Shown here: positions 51,333 through 60,930 of the stretch, one piece after another | Layout of the letters: each line of letters starts with the position of its first letter | Numbering within the stretch: the stretch's first letter is position 1 | Notes under the pieces: generated by a model | What the model was told of the DNA's origin: nothing | Database searches by the model: none | The model's input: only the letters and a program-made list of their open reading frames with translations | DNA from: Glycocaulis abyssi | Lineage (GTDB): Bacteria > Pseudomonadota > Alphaproteobacteria > Caulobacterales > Maricaulaceae | DNA: 64,000 nucleotides | NCBI RefSeq assembly: GCF_041429775.1 | Contig: NZ_CP163422.1 | Location: 105,949-169,948, forward strand | Direction: 5' to 3' | Translations under genes and position numbers: made by a program

Positions 51333-51349
51333 GATGTCAGGGCCTTTTC

Positions 51350-54300
51350 CTAATTTCTTGGTACACGCATGGTGGGCGGTAGCGTGAACCGCTCGTCATC
51401 CACATCGACGCTGCCGGGAGGGGCGCGGTTATCAGCTGGCGCCGCTTGCCTGGCCCCTCCACCTGACCCTCCCCAGTTTACCCCAGATCGACGGCCAGCC
51501 TGCGCATCAATCAGATCACCAGGTCTGCTTCCTCCGCCTTCTGCTACCTCAGCCGAGCCTGCAGACGAATTCAGTGCTTCGCGACGCTCCCTTTCGGCAT
51601 AAAGCTCCTGTACATTCGCGTCACCATATCGGTTCTGTGGATCCCAACTGTCGCTGCCCGCATGGCCAAGCTCGTGGATACGGATCCCATAGTTCACCTC
51701 TTGGTCACTCCACCCACCATAAGGCGATCCCGATCCCACGCTCTGATCATCATGTCCCCAACCGCTCATATCCCGCGCACCAGCGGGATCAGGTCGGATG
51801 TGCTCCGGCATTTCCGGCGCTTCCGTACTCGCCGTTAGTCCGGCTTCGTGAGCAGACGAAACACTCTCAGTTGGATTTGGACCACTCCATCCAACGCCCC
51901 CGTCAGGTGCCAATGGCAGGTTCTCATAGCCGGCAGTCTCCCAGTTCGGATCTATCCGTTCCGGATTGATCCCCTCATTGATAACACCCTCGATACGATT
52001 CCGGCCGCCCTCAATCGCACCCATACCGCCAAAGCCGGAATCCATCATATGGCCAGCACGGGCCATATCACCGCCGATACCCAACTCTTGCGGTGCTAAT
52101 CCGGCCTCCTGGGCCACCTGCTCGCGCATGAAGCTATCAGCGTAGTTCCCAAAAGCCGCCCGATCCTGATGGAACAGCGCCATCACATCATCATGTGACC
52201 CTATCGCTCGACCGTTCACGCCTTCGCGCCCGTTCATCCAGTTCAGGAACACATCATCTGATGGCATGGAGTAGCTATGCTCGCTGCTCTCCATCTGTTC
52301 GGCCATACGCTCAAAGCGCTGGCTGACTTCGCTCATACGGCCTGCCTGCTCGTTCTGGGAATGCGCCATGCGGAAGGCTTCATTGATCGAGTGACCATCG
52401 CTCGTCTGCCCAGCTTCTGAGAAGCTTATATCGCCCCGCCGATGCGCTTCACTGACCCGGCTGTAGATTTGAGACAATTCTTCACGCTCGCTTTGCGACA
52501 ACGCGTTATAGACATCCCTCGCTTGCGAGTCCGACGCGCTCCATTGGTTCTCAACTGATCCTCTGGCCAAAGCCGAGTAGAATGCTTGCGTTCCTGATCC
52601 GAGAAAATCCAGACCAATGCTTCCCCGCACCCCAGCTTCCGCCACAGCCCCAACTGACGCTGAAGAGCCACTGCCGGACGTTGATGTCAGCCCGGCTCTC
52701 TGAGCGGCATCCCTGACGATGGAGTTGCCGCGCGCCAGGTCTTCAACAGTCCGGTCACCCTCGGCCCGGTTCACATTGATCACGCCATCCAGACCACGCG
52801 TGTGGTTCGCCGCGCTGGTGTGAATTGCATCAAGCGCCTGGGCGGTGTTGACCGCAGCCGATTGTGAGTAGCTCTCGCTCTGGCTTTGCGCGTCAGAGGC
52901 CATCGTCCGCGCCGTCTGGCCCCAGGCCTGCCGGTTCTGGAAGCCGAATGGCGTGCGCGATACACCGCCGCTCATATCGCTATAAACCCCGCCATCCTCG
53001 TGGTGAGCCGTGCGCACACCACCCCGGCCGACCACATTCCAGTGGCCCATATTCACATCGCCGCTGGTGCCGTGCTGATTGCCGAAGGTCTGGTTGAAGC
53101 GGTGCGTATCGAACGCCGTCGTTCCCAGATTCATATTGCCCACGGTCTGATCGGCCGCCGCCTGTTGAGCGGCGCCCGACACCGAGTTCAGAAGCGAATT
53201 GCTCTGCATCGCCAGCCGATCGACACCGAAGGCCAGCATGGTGGCCATCACGGGGATCATCATGGTCATCCAGCCCGCGATAGACGCCAGATCTCCATTG
53301 ATCCCCGCAACCCCGTCCATGGAAGCCAGAGTCACGCCGGAATAGCCCTCATTCGCGTCATAACCGGCCGCACGGCTCGCTTCGGCGATATGGTGCATCA
53401 TAATCCCGTTCAGGATCACAAAGAGCGGCCCCCACGCCTGCAGGATCAGGAAGCCGGAAAAATACTTCTTGAGCAGCTGAGGCCCGAATTTCGGCAACAG
53501 GAAGAATGGCGCCATCAGCGGGAACATCGAGTAGAAGATGATCTCCAGAACCACCCGCAAAAGCGGAATCCATTTATGGGCCATCTCGGCCGACATGAAA
53601 TTCTGCGTCCGGGACTGCTGCTCCGCTCGCGTCATCGAATACGCTGAAATATCGACGCCAGACTCTGCGGCCGCCGACAGCTGCGCATCGCGCACCGAGT
53701 TGATCGTCATGGCCTGAATGAACACATCAGCCGCCGACCGCGACTGGTCCATCAGGAAGGCATGAGCGCCCTCGACATTCACCCGGATCGTCGTTTCCGC
53801 CAGCGGCCCGGCAAGATCGGGATGCACTACCCGGCCGAAGCGGTTAGCTGCCTGGTCAGCCATGGCCTCACGGCCAGCTCTGAGCTGATTGGCGGCTTGC
53901 ACACATCCGATCGTCTCGCGCGTGCCGTCAGGACTGATCCATTGGGTCGCCAGTCCGCCGTGCGGCGACACCGTGATGAAATCGAACAGATCCGGAGCCG
54001 TTCCCAGATCATGCATCGAATAGTGGTGTGTGTGCAGGTCGTGCATCACGCAGCGCACGACATAGGAATCCATGTTCGCGGCGAAATACTGGTCCGGCCA
54101 GCGCAGCATCGTCGTTTCGCGAAGCACCCGGCTGCCATAGATCAGGCCTGTTTGCGAGTACTGCGCCGCTTCCGGGTGAGGGAACACCGTCTCGGTGAGC
54201 TGGGTGGCCGCATCCCCGATCGTGCTCGATAGCGAGAATACGAGGCCGACAGCCATGGGCACGTTGTCGACAGCAACAGGCGCGCCCACGCTCAGCCTGT

Positions 54301-54541
54301 CATGGATGATGATCGTAGTCCGCGGGACCAGGATCACCGCCGTGATCAACAAGGCGCCGGCAAACCACATGACCGTTTCCTTGAGATTCAAGGAAAAGGC
54401 CGCCGACACGATCACCATGACTAGGCCGATCAGCATGACCAGCCGGATCAGGCTATCGATCACCGAATTGCCCATCATCATGGCAATCGCGTTGAACGCG
54501 TTCACATAATGATCAAGCCCACCATAAACGAAGCCCTCCAT
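51350..54541 (-). CDS. traG: TraG-like mating-pair stabilisation protein of the F-type transfer system
   Basis: 1063 residues. The N-terminal about 430 residues are polytopic (LIRLVMLIGLVMVIVSAAF, NLKETVMWFAGALLITAVIL, later MFPLMAPFFLLPKFGPQLLKKYFSGFLILQAWGPLFVILNGI). This is the TraG N-terminal domain. The long periplasmic remainder is Gln/Ser/Gly-rich, containing ALDAIHTSAANHTRGLDGVINVN and many repeats of polar residues, as in F TraG, whose C-terminal part helps stabilise mating pairs. Last gene of the minus-strand traN-F-H-G set, 5 bases after traH; ends at the bidirectional terminator. Confidence 0.88.
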   Translation of the reverse strand: MEGFVYGGLDHYVNAFNAIAMMMGNSVIDSLIRLVMLIGLVMVIVSAAFSLNLKETVMWFAGALLITAVILVPRTTIIIHDRLSVGAPVAVDNVPMAVGLVFSLSSTIGDAATQLTETVFPHPEAAQYSQTGLIYGSRVLRETTMLRWPDQYFAANMDSYVVRCVMHDLHTHHYSMHDLGTAPDLFDFITVSPHGGLATQWISPDGTRETIGCVQAANQLRAGREAMADQAANRFGRVVHPDLAGPLAETTIRVNVEGAHAFLMDQSRSAADVFIQAMTINSVRDAQLSAAAESGVDISAYSMTRAEQQSRTQNFMSAEMAHKWIPLLRVVLEIIFYSMFPLMAPFFLLPKFGPQLLKKYFSGFLILQAWGPLFVILNGIMMHHIAEASRAAGYDANEGYSGVTLASMDGVAGINGDLASIAGWMTMMIPVMATMLAFGVDRLAMQSNSLLNSVSGAAQQAAADQTVGNMNLGTTAFDTHRFNQTFGNQHGTSGDVNMGHWNVVGRGGVRTAHHEDGGVYSDMSGGVSRTPFGFQNRQAWGQTARTMASDAQSQSESYSQSAAVNTAQALDAIHTSAANHTRGLDGVINVNRAEGDRTVEDLARGNSIVRDAAQRAGLTSTSGSGSSASVGAVAEAGVRGSIGLDFLGSGTQAFYSALARGSVENQWSASDSQARDVYNALSQSEREELSQIYSRVSEAHRRGDISFSEAGQTSDGHSINEAFRMAHSQNEQAGRMSEVSQRFERMAEQMESSEHSYSMPSDDVFLNWMNGREGVNGRAIGSHDDVMALFHQDRAAFGNYADSFMREQVAQEAGLAPQELGIGGDMARAGHMMDSGFGGMGAIEGGRNRIEGVINEGINPERIDPNWETAGYENLPLAPDGGVGWSGPNPTESVSSAHEAGLTASTEAPEMPEHIRPDPAGARDMSGWGHDDQSVGSGSPYGGWSDQEVNYGIRIHELGHAGSDSWDPQNRYGDANVQELYAERERREALNSSAGSAEVAEGGGSRPGDLIDAQAGRRSGVNWGGSGGGARQAAPADNRAPPGSVDVDDERFTLPPTMRVPRN

Positions 54542-54546
54542 CGCCC

Positions 54547-55977
54547 TTACCAGCCTCCCCGCGTCGCCATGGCCTGGCGCATGAACCGGGTCTGCAGCCG
54601 GTTCGAGAGGATCTGGTCCATCCGGACATAGTGATCGATGAAGGCTTCATCGCGCGCCGTTTCGCCCGCAAGCTCGATCCGCTTCTGATGGATGAACTGG
54701 CGGACCTGGCGCACCTGATCACGCCACTCGCGATATTCGTTCTCGCCTGACGCCAGCTCCATACGCGATCGCGACCGCTGCGTTTCTGCGAGTGCCGCGT
54801 CGATGAACATGTGCACCATGTCCACGGCGATCAGATCGATCAGCCGTTCATCGACCTCCACGATGCCGAAATTGCCGGCCTGGACCTCGTGGGCGTGCTG
54901 TACCGACAGCATGCGGTAAATCGGAATGCTTGTGGTGTTCAGGAAGGCCAGCTCCTGCGTTGTGAGCGGCGCGCGCGTCACCAGTTTCTCAGCCATGGAA
55001 TCGACCACGTTGCGCACGCGCGCCCGCAAGCTCTGACTCTCAGGGATCGTCACCTGTTGAGTCTGGACCACCAGGCAGCTCTCATGGCCGTCCGCGCAGC
55101 GATAGTAATCAAACTCCCCGCCCTGCATGAGCGCAGTCAACGCCCTGTCGGTATCACCGGCCGGAGGGAACCAGTGGTATTCAGGCTGCGCATTTGACCC
55201 CGTTCCCATCGTTATGACGGCCGTGCCGGTCATGGACATCAGAAATTCGGCCGTCTGATTGTCCTGCGACGTGCCTTGCATCCATGGCAATTCCGTCAGG
55301 GCCGCCCATGCCAGGTTCACATTCGTGAACGTGCGGCCCTCTGCCTCGGGATGATTGAGAACATTGCCGGTCTGACCGCCAAGGCCGCACCCATGACGCG
55401 CCGAAACAAAGTCAGAGAAAATGCCTGAACTGGAACCCGCCATCTGGCACACAGCACGCGATCCGCTCTCATGGCGCGGCCAGACCGACCCCATGAGCTG
55501 CTGCGCTGCCTGACAGGAATTGAAATTCTGCGAATTGATCTCTTGAGCGAGATTATTCATCTCGCTGATCACGTCAGAGCACATCGGGCAGACGGTCGCC
55601 AAGGCCAGCTGGAACGCTACCCCGGTGGCATTGGCGCCAAGCGCTTGCATCATCGCCACAAGCTGATCGGAATCGATGAAGCTGAAACCGCCCGTGTAGA
55701 TATCGATCCCGCCGCAACCAGCCCTGATCGACGGGCCCGTCATGCTCAAGGGTTGAATGTTGCGTTGAGGCGCACGCATCACCAGCGATCCGCCCGTAAA
55801 ATACCCGCCAGCCTGACCCATGCCAGCGCGTGGGCTGGTCACATTGACGTTCACACCGTCCCAGAACTCATCCAGCTCGCGCCCGACATTCTGGCCACTG
55901 GCAGCCGATACGCTCATCATGGCCGCGCACGCGGCCGCGCCTGCCATGCCGGCGATATTTCTGATCAGTTTCAGCAT
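54547..55977 (-). CDS. traH: TraH-like pilus assembly/mating-pair protein
   Basis: 476 residues from the ATG at 55977, which overlaps the TraF stop (TAATG); a 29-codon extension is rejected. Signal peptide MLKLIRNIAGMAGAAACAAMMSVSAASG, then VGRELDEFWDGVNVNVTSPRAGMGQAGGYFTGGSLVMR and GCGGIDIYTGGFSFIDSDQLVAMMQALG, the TraH signature, with paired cysteines (CPMCSDV). The C-terminal coiled-coil part fits. Periplasmic; works with TraF, TraU and TraW in F pilus extension/retraction. Clear family call. Confidence 0.93.
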   Translation of the reverse strand: MLKLIRNIAGMAGAAACAAMMSVSAASGQNVGRELDEFWDGVNVNVTSPRAGMGQAGGYFTGGSLVMRAPQRNIQPLSMTGPSIRAGCGGIDIYTGGFSFIDSDQLVAMMQALGANATGVAFQLALATVCPMCSDVISEMNNLAQEINSQNFNSCQAAQQLMGSVWPRHESGSRAVCQMAGSSSGIFSDFVSARHGCGLGGQTGNVLNHPEAEGRTFTNVNLAWAALTELPWMQGTSQDNQTAEFLMSMTGTAVITMGTGSNAQPEYHWFPPAGDTDRALTALMQGGEFDYYRCADGHESCLVVQTQQVTIPESQSLRARVRNVVDSMAEKLVTRAPLTTQELAFLNTTSIPIYRMLSVQHAHEVQAGNFGIVEVDERLIDLIAVDMVHMFIDAALAETQRSRSRMELASGENEYREWRDQVRQVRQFIHQKRIELAGETARDEAFIDHYVRMDQILSNRLQTRFMRQAMATRGGW

Positions 55978-56801
55978 TAGTAGTCCTCTCCGGGCTCGCG
56001 TGACATCGTGACAAAGATCCGTTGCGCCAGCTCCTGACCGGAGATCGCGCCGAAACTCACCCAATGCGTGGTGTTGGTTTCAGTGTTGAGCAGCATGACG
56101 GCCGGAACGACCGCTTCGCGACCGCCAAGCAAAAGCTCGAACTGGCCGGTATCCAGCCGCGCGTCTGGGAACTCAGGGGAGGGGCCTCCATCGACTGAAA
56201 CCGCCCTGACCTCTACACCATGGCTATCGGCGAAATAGCGCAAGACGGGGGAGAACCGCGCGCAATAGGGGCAATCGCTCCGGTAGAAGTAAAAGAGACC
56301 ATAGCGTTCGCTCAAAGCCGCCAGATCAGCCGTCATTTCCATCGACCGCTGATCGATCCACTCGCTGCGCGCATACTGAGCGACCGGCCTGCGTACCGAA
56401 TAATCCAGCGCGGGGTCTGACCAGACATTGCGGCGCCAAAAGTCAGAAAACAGTGCCGCGCCTTCCATGGCCCGCCATTGCATGGCCTGGTACTCGCGCA
56501 CACGCTCCTCTGTGGGCGCATACGCTGCCATCAACCGTAATTCATCCAGCCTGCGCTGGAAGGCTTCTGCCTCTGCCAGAAGCGCCGCTTCCGCGCTCAT
56601 GGGCGCGGCAGGGGGCGCCGCCTCACCTTGCTCCTGGTCCTCCGGCTCTGGTTCCGGCCGAGAGCAGTAAAACCAGTGTCCGAGACCGCGCTCTGCGCAG
56701 TAGAGATCATCCCTATCAACCGTTCCGGCCGACACAGGGGCCAGGCCAGAGAACGCCAGAACGCACGCGCAGAGCGCGCGTGTCGCAAACTCAATCATCA
56801 C
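55977..56801 (-). CDS. traF: TraF-like thioredoxin-fold transfer protein
   Basis: 274 residues with a signal peptide (ALCACVLAFSGLAPVSA). The C-terminal thioredoxin fold has an intact C177-P-Y-C180 motif (FYRSDCPYCARFSPVL) and a cis-Pro-type stretch (AVVPAVMLLN). F TraF lacks the cysteines, whereas TrbB keeps them; here a single protein may do both tasks, helping disulfide formation in the Cys-rich TraN and TraH. Overlaps traN by 11 bases and traH by one, so tightly coupled. Confidence 0.9.
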   Translation of the reverse strand: MMIEFATRALCACVLAFSGLAPVSAGTVDRDDLYCAERGLGHWFYCSRPEPEPEDQEQGEAAPPAAPMSAEAALLAEAEAFQRRLDELRLMAAYAPTEERVREYQAMQWRAMEGAALFSDFWRRNVWSDPALDYSVRRPVAQYARSEWIDQRSMEMTADLAALSERYGLFYFYRSDCPYCARFSPVLRYFADSHGVEVRAVSVDGGPSPEFPDARLDTGQFELLLGGREAVVPAVMLLNTETNTTHWVSFGAISGQELAQRIFVTMSREPGEDY

Positions 56802-59319
56802 CGTCTCCTGGAGGAATGTCGGTATTGACGCCCGACGAGTAGAAATCGCTCACCCGCTGCTGGATGCGCGCGCTGACAGAGCTTTCGCCTTCAGGCGCAA
56901 AGCCCTGCATCATTTCCGCCATCATCGGCGTGAAATCCATCAAAGAGAGATCAAGCTGCGCGAATTGCTCCGGCGTCAGCCCGTCACAATCAGCGTCTGC
57001 AGGTTCCCCGAAATCGAGCCCCAGCTGGGCGCGGCCCTCTTCATTGATGATCCGGGCCAGCACCGATCCAAAGCAGCACGATGTCCGGCGCTGCTGCCGG
57101 CATCCAAACCAGCCGCGCCTATGGCAGTACCAGCCAACATCGACACACAGATCGGCCTCGCGCGCCTGAGCCAGACGCTGCTCTTCCTCGTTACAGGATC
57201 CGTTGAGCCAGTTGATAGCGATCCCGCCACCGCTGCAGCAATTCTTCCAGATCCCGGTCTTGTGACATTGCAGGGCTTCGCCCGCCATCAATGTCATTTC
57301 ATCGAAATTGTGCGCTTCAAAGAGCGCGGCCAGCTGCGCCAGGGCCCACGGAGCCTGCGCTGCCGCGTTATCGCGTTCAACTTCAATGCATACGCCGTTC
57401 GTGCAGCTTACCGTGCGGCACTGATCCACTTCCTGGACATATTCGCCCGGCTCCACGCACTCGTAGACCATGGTGCGCGACCGGCAATCGTCGTCCATGC
57501 ACTCTTCAGACTGAAGCACACAGTTCGGATCAGGGTTACAATCGGTGACCGTTTCTCCCACGCCAGGGCAGATGTAATCGGTGCGCTCATGCCAGCACTC
57601 CGAATAGACCTCGACATCATCGATAAGCTTCGTGCCAGGCCCATCCAGACAGACGGTATCCTGCTCTTCGCACTCCCACTCCGGATCTAGCTGAGGACAG
57701 CCAATCTCACGCCATTCCGGCTCGCCAATATGGTCGATAAAGCCGTCAGGCGGAGGGCCGGCAGGGTTGTCGCAGACATAGGTCCGTTCCCGGCCCACAC
57801 AGCCCTCAGGATCACCCCAGCAATCATAGACGTGCTCAACCCTGTCACACTGGCCATTCGCATTAAACGCAATGCACCGCTGCGTCGGACTTGAGCAGTA
57901 CGGGGGTGGGTCACAATCCGTATCAGGCACCCGCGTGACGCATTCATATCGCCGCTCCCGGCGTACACACCCATGTGGCGTGTTCTGCACGCAGGTCGTT
58001 TGGACGATCCCGCAGTCAGGATTGCCGCGTGAGGAACACCCCGCTTCCCACTGCCAGTTTCCAAGACTTACATGCTCGATAATGTCGACCGGTGTGGCCC
58101 CAGAAACCGGCGAGTCACAGCGGTAATCTTGCCGTTCCCGACTGCAGTAATTTCCGGTGCTGCAACGGAAGTCACGTGCCCATCTGGCGCATAGATGGAA
58201 TGGTGTGTTGGGATTGTCGATGTTACCTTGTAAGTCTGCTAGGCAGTATTCCGATAACTCACAACCAGTAATGATTTCTATTGGCTGCCCGTTTTGGATA
58301 CAATTACCGCCTCCACATATCAACTCGTCATTTGGCCCCATGCAAATGTTACCAAGTTGACCGTATCCGGTATGTACTCCGTTATGTCCTACTCCGAAGT
58401 AACAATAATAGGAGTCATATATTTCTGTTATTTCAGTGCAACTTGACCCACCTTGCGGAACGCACCCCCCTGTGTTTGCCGCTCCGCACGAGCTGTTCTG
58501 GCTTACGACATTGCCATCTTCGTCGAGCGTGCGCACACAGCGATAGACATACTCCTCTTCCACTTCGAGATCGCGCGATTGGTAGCAAAGCTCCTGGCTG
58601 ACTTCCTCATCGTGCCAGTCATAGCAGGTGTAGCTATCCGGAAGGGCGTCCACTTCCTGCGTGCATTCTTCCTCTTCGAGCGTGCAATCTGCGTTGCTAT
58701 CGAAGCCAGAGCACTGCGTTGACCAGCTCGACACCGTGCGGGGCCGGTTTTCATCGCAGCGATACACATAGTCTCTATCAACCGAATAATGGACGACACG
58801 CTCGCAAGCCGGCTGGTCGATGCCTTCGCCATTATCGATTGAGCAGTGATAGGTGGTCCGGGTCTCGTAATCGCGCACCACGGTCTCGGTGGTGCATTCC
58901 TCGAATCTGCCACCAGGATCAGTGATCCATTCATCGAAATTTTCGGCCTGGTCCAGCATGCCGGCAACCATGTCGTCGAACTGGCCACCGCCTTCGTACC
59001 GGTTCCCCAAAATGGCTTCATACTCAGGCTTCGTGATCGGCTCCAGATGCCGGCCCATCACGTCATTACCCATCTGAGCAGGATTGTTCCCATAATCCAG
59101 AAGATGCGCGGGCGGCTCAGCTGCCCCGCCAAGGTCAGACGGTCTGAACGCACCGAAATCTACATCCGGTGGCTGAACGGACCTCGCTGCCTGCGCCGCG
59201 TCCTGATTTCTCTGAGAAGGGAAATTGAACTGCGGGCCATCGGCCATGGCCACGCCGTGAGAAAACGCCATAACACAAGCGCTTACGCCAACTACAAAAC
59301 GTATGAATAACGGGCTCAT
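56791..59319 (-). CDS. traN: TraN-like cysteine-rich outer-membrane mating-pair protein
   Basis: 842 residues from MSPLFIRFVVGVSACVMAFSHGVAMADG (a 7-codon longer start at 59340 is possible). Extremely cysteine-rich: repeated pairs such as CTQEVDALPDSYTCYDW, CSSRGNPDCGIVQTTC, CVRRERRYECV, and the C-terminal CHKTGIWKNCCSGGGIAINWLN and CCFGSVLARIINEEGRAQLGLDFG that mark TraN. It is the F-system receptor-binding protein in the outer membrane and determines recipient range. First gene of the traN-F-H-G block. The region 58150-58520 is AT-richer than the rest, suggesting exchange of the receptor-binding tip. Confidence 0.92.
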   Translation of the reverse strand: MSPLFIRFVVGVSACVMAFSHGVAMADGPQFNFPSQRNQDAAQAARSVQPPDVDFGAFRPSDLGGAAEPPAHLLDYGNNPAQMGNDVMGRHLEPITKPEYEAILGNRYEGGGQFDDMVAGMLDQAENFDEWITDPGGRFEECTTETVVRDYETRTTYHCSIDNGEGIDQPACERVVHYSVDRDYVYRCDENRPRTVSSWSTQCSGFDSNADCTLEEEECTQEVDALPDSYTCYDWHDEEVSQELCYQSRDLEVEEEYVYRCVRTLDEDGNVVSQNSSCGAANTGGCVPQGGSSCTEITEIYDSYYCYFGVGHNGVHTGYGQLGNICMGPNDELICGGGNCIQNGQPIEIITGCELSEYCLADLQGNIDNPNTPFHLCARWARDFRCSTGNYCSRERQDYRCDSPVSGATPVDIIEHVSLGNWQWEAGCSSRGNPDCGIVQTTCVQNTPHGCVRRERRYECVTRVPDTDCDPPPYCSSPTQRCIAFNANGQCDRVEHVYDCWGDPEGCVGRERTYVCDNPAGPPPDGFIDHIGEPEWREIGCPQLDPEWECEEQDTVCLDGPGTKLIDDVEVYSECWHERTDYICPGVGETVTDCNPDPNCVLQSEECMDDDCRSRTMVYECVEPGEYVQEVDQCRTVSCTNGVCIEVERDNAAAQAPWALAQLAALFEAHNFDEMTLMAGEALQCHKTGIWKNCCSGGGIAINWLNGSCNEEEQRLAQAREADLCVDVGWYCHRRGWFGCRQQRRTSCCFGSVLARIINEEGRAQLGLDFGEPADADCDGLTPEQFAQLDLSLMDFTPMMAEMMQGFAPEGESSVSARIQQRVSDFYSSGVNTDIPPGDGDD

Positions 59320-59444
59320 GGGCTCTTTTCCGCCTGTCATAGCGCAGCACAGCCCCTATGGGGCTGCGCATACAAGAAACTGGCGGCCGAGATTTTGCCC
59401 ATACGGCCGAGAGTGAGAATGCAGGGAATATAAGGTGAAGTCAA

Positions 59445-59484
59445 CAGGTTAGCGGTTCGTTATGGTCTCTCATCCGTTAACCTG
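59445..59484. promoter_or_regulatory. Operator-like inverted repeat between traN and the divergent lipoprotein gene
   Basis: CAGGTTAGCGG (59445-59455) and CCGTTAACCTG (59474-59484) match in 10 of 11 positions across an 18-base spacer, in the shared upstream region of two divergent genes. Confidence 0.55.
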
Positions 59485-59528
59485 GGGGCTTCCTTGCGGC
59501 TAACACCCTGAGATCGCTCTGCTTGCGC

Positions 59529-59557
59529 TTGAGGGTGGCAGTTACAAAACGTATAAG
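59529..59557 (+). promoter_or_regulatory. Promoter with conserved GTTACAAAACGTATAAG element
   Basis: TTGAGG (59529-59534), 17 bases, TATAAG (59552-59557); GTTACAAAACGTATAAG covers 59541-59557. A near-identical copy lies before the Toprim gene at 62262. Confidence 0.6.
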
Positions 59558-59598
59558 GCTCCCGATTTGCGGGGGCACATCACAGAAAGGCTTATCTG

Positions 59599-59928
59599 AT
59601 GAAATCCATGACCATTACGGTCGCCGCAATCGCGGCGCTCGCAGCAACCGCGTGCTCGACAAAGAGCTATCCAATTGAAGCGCAGCTTTCCGAGGCTGAG
59701 ATCGAGCTAATGGACTGCCGTGAACTCGCGCGCGAATCTCTGCGCGCAGAAAACGTCCGCGCCCAGATCAATGACACGGCCAATCTCAACTGGCGTTCCG
59801 CCGCCGGCTTCCTCGGTGATTTCGGGATCGGCAATGCCATGGCCCGCAACGACGCCGAACAAGCCCTGGATGCTCGCGTCGCCACCATCCGGCGAGCCCA
59901 GGTCGCCAAGGGCTGCTCCACATCGTAG
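59599..59928 (+). CDS. Small lipoprotein of unknown function
   Basis: 109 residues. Lipoprotein signal MKSMTITVAAIAALAATAC, Cys at 19. The mature part is helical (LSEAEIELMDCRELARESLRAENVRAQIND) with a hydrophobic glycine-rich stretch (SAAGFLGDFGIGNAMARNDAEQALD), reminiscent of short periplasmic lipoproteins that sit beside F-type transfer operons. It might act in surface exclusion, but this is only position-based. Divergent from traN. Confidence 0.65.
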   Translation: MKSMTITVAAIAALAATACSTKSYPIEAQLSEAEIELMDCRELARESLRAENVRAQINDTANLNWRSAAGFLGDFGIGNAMARNDAEQALDARVATIRRAQVAKGCSTS

Positions 59929-60011
59929 ATTGCCACTACCGGCAATGCCTCAGCGCCGCCCGAAAGGGCGGCGCAATCAATTCCGCCACCGCCTATACCG
60001 GAGTCGTGTCC

Positions 60012-60536
60012 ATGGCGATCCTAAGCCGTTTGCCTATCTACGATCTGCGCACAGACCTCGTGACGGATCTGCAACGCTCCGACTGTGAGCCCTCTATGAT
60101 CGAGCTTTGCTCCAGCATTGATCGCTACCAGGGTGCCGATCTGTCCGATATGGGCGTGCGTATCGCAATGCAGTCATTTCCGGCCCAGCCAGCTCAATCC
60201 CGTGCCTTCCCGAGCATTGGCGCAACACTTCCGCTTCGCGCCTTCGCCATTACGCGAAACGAAAATACGATCGCTGTCGGTATCGTCTGCTGGGACGACC
60301 AGTTTCTGGATGACGCCTGGATGCTCATCTGTCTGCAGGGCCTTTATCACGCAGTTTCAGCCCACACCAGCGATAATCCCTTCGCCCACCATTATGGCCC
60401 TGTCGGCTTCATCTTCCGCACAGCTGAATGGGACGAACTGCAAGCGCCACTGGGCGGTGAGCTGAATAACTACCTCAATCACCTCGTCTTCGCACTTGCT
60501 GAGAGGCCGAGTCGCGTGACGGAAGGACGAGTCTGA
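60012..60536 (+). CDS. Hypothetical plasmid protein
   Basis: 174 residues from the ATG at 60012 (GTG 60006 is an alternative). Not recognised. Starts MAILSRLPIYDLRTDLVTDL and contains AITRNENTIAVGIVCWDDQFLDDAWMLICLQGLYHAVSAH. Predicted alpha/beta, cytosolic. Lies between the lipoprotein and HigBA genes, same strand. Confidence 0.5.
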   Translation: MAILSRLPIYDLRTDLVTDLQRSDCEPSMIELCSSIDRYQGADLSDMGVRIAMQSFPAQPAQSRAFPSIGATLPLRAFAITRNENTIAVGIVCWDDQFLDDAWMLICLQGLYHAVSAHTSDNPFAHHYGPVGFIFRTAEWDELQAPLGGELNNYLNHLVFALAERPSRVTEGRV

Positions 60537-60630
60537 CCAAATCCGCGACCGCTGGGTTAGCTGGACGTCTCGCCTTGTTGACATGTGCGCCGTCACTTGA
60601 CACCGTACACTTACGGGATTAGGAACTGCC

Positions 60631-60921
60631 ATGAAGATCAGAAACGTGATCCACAAGGGATTGCGACGGTTCATTGAGGATGATGATGAAAGCGGGCTTC
60701 AGCCCGCTGTTGTCGCCAAGGTCCGGCGTATCGTCACTTTCCTTCAGGACATGGAGCGCGAGGATGAGCTGCGCGCCGTGCCAAGTTGGAAAGCCCATAA
60801 GCTGACAGGTGACCGGAAAGGGACGTGGAGCCTGTTCGTGACCAGGAACTGGCGGATGACGTTTCGGATCGACCGTGACGAGATTGAGATTATCGACCTC
60901 GATTATGAGGATTACCACTAG
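60631..60921 (+). CDS. higB: HigB-like toxin (RelE superfamily)
   Basis: 96 residues: MKIRNVIHKGLRRFIEDDDESGLQP, then LRAVPSWKAHKLTGDRKGTWSLFVTRNWRMTFRIDRDEIEIIDLDYEDYH. The KLxGDRKGxWSLxVxRNWRxTFxxD pattern is typical of HigB mRNA interferases; His/Lys/Arg residues in it cleave ribosome-bound mRNA. Toxin gene precedes antitoxin, the usual higBA order; 9-base gap. Two TTGACA motifs (60578 and 60597) lie upstream. Confidence 0.9.
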   Translation: MKIRNVIHKGLRRFIEDDDESGLQPAVVAKVRRIVTFLQDMEREDELRAVPSWKAHKLTGDRKGTWSLFVTRNWRMTFRIDRDEIEIIDLDYEDYH

Positions 60922-60930
60922 GAGGTAACC

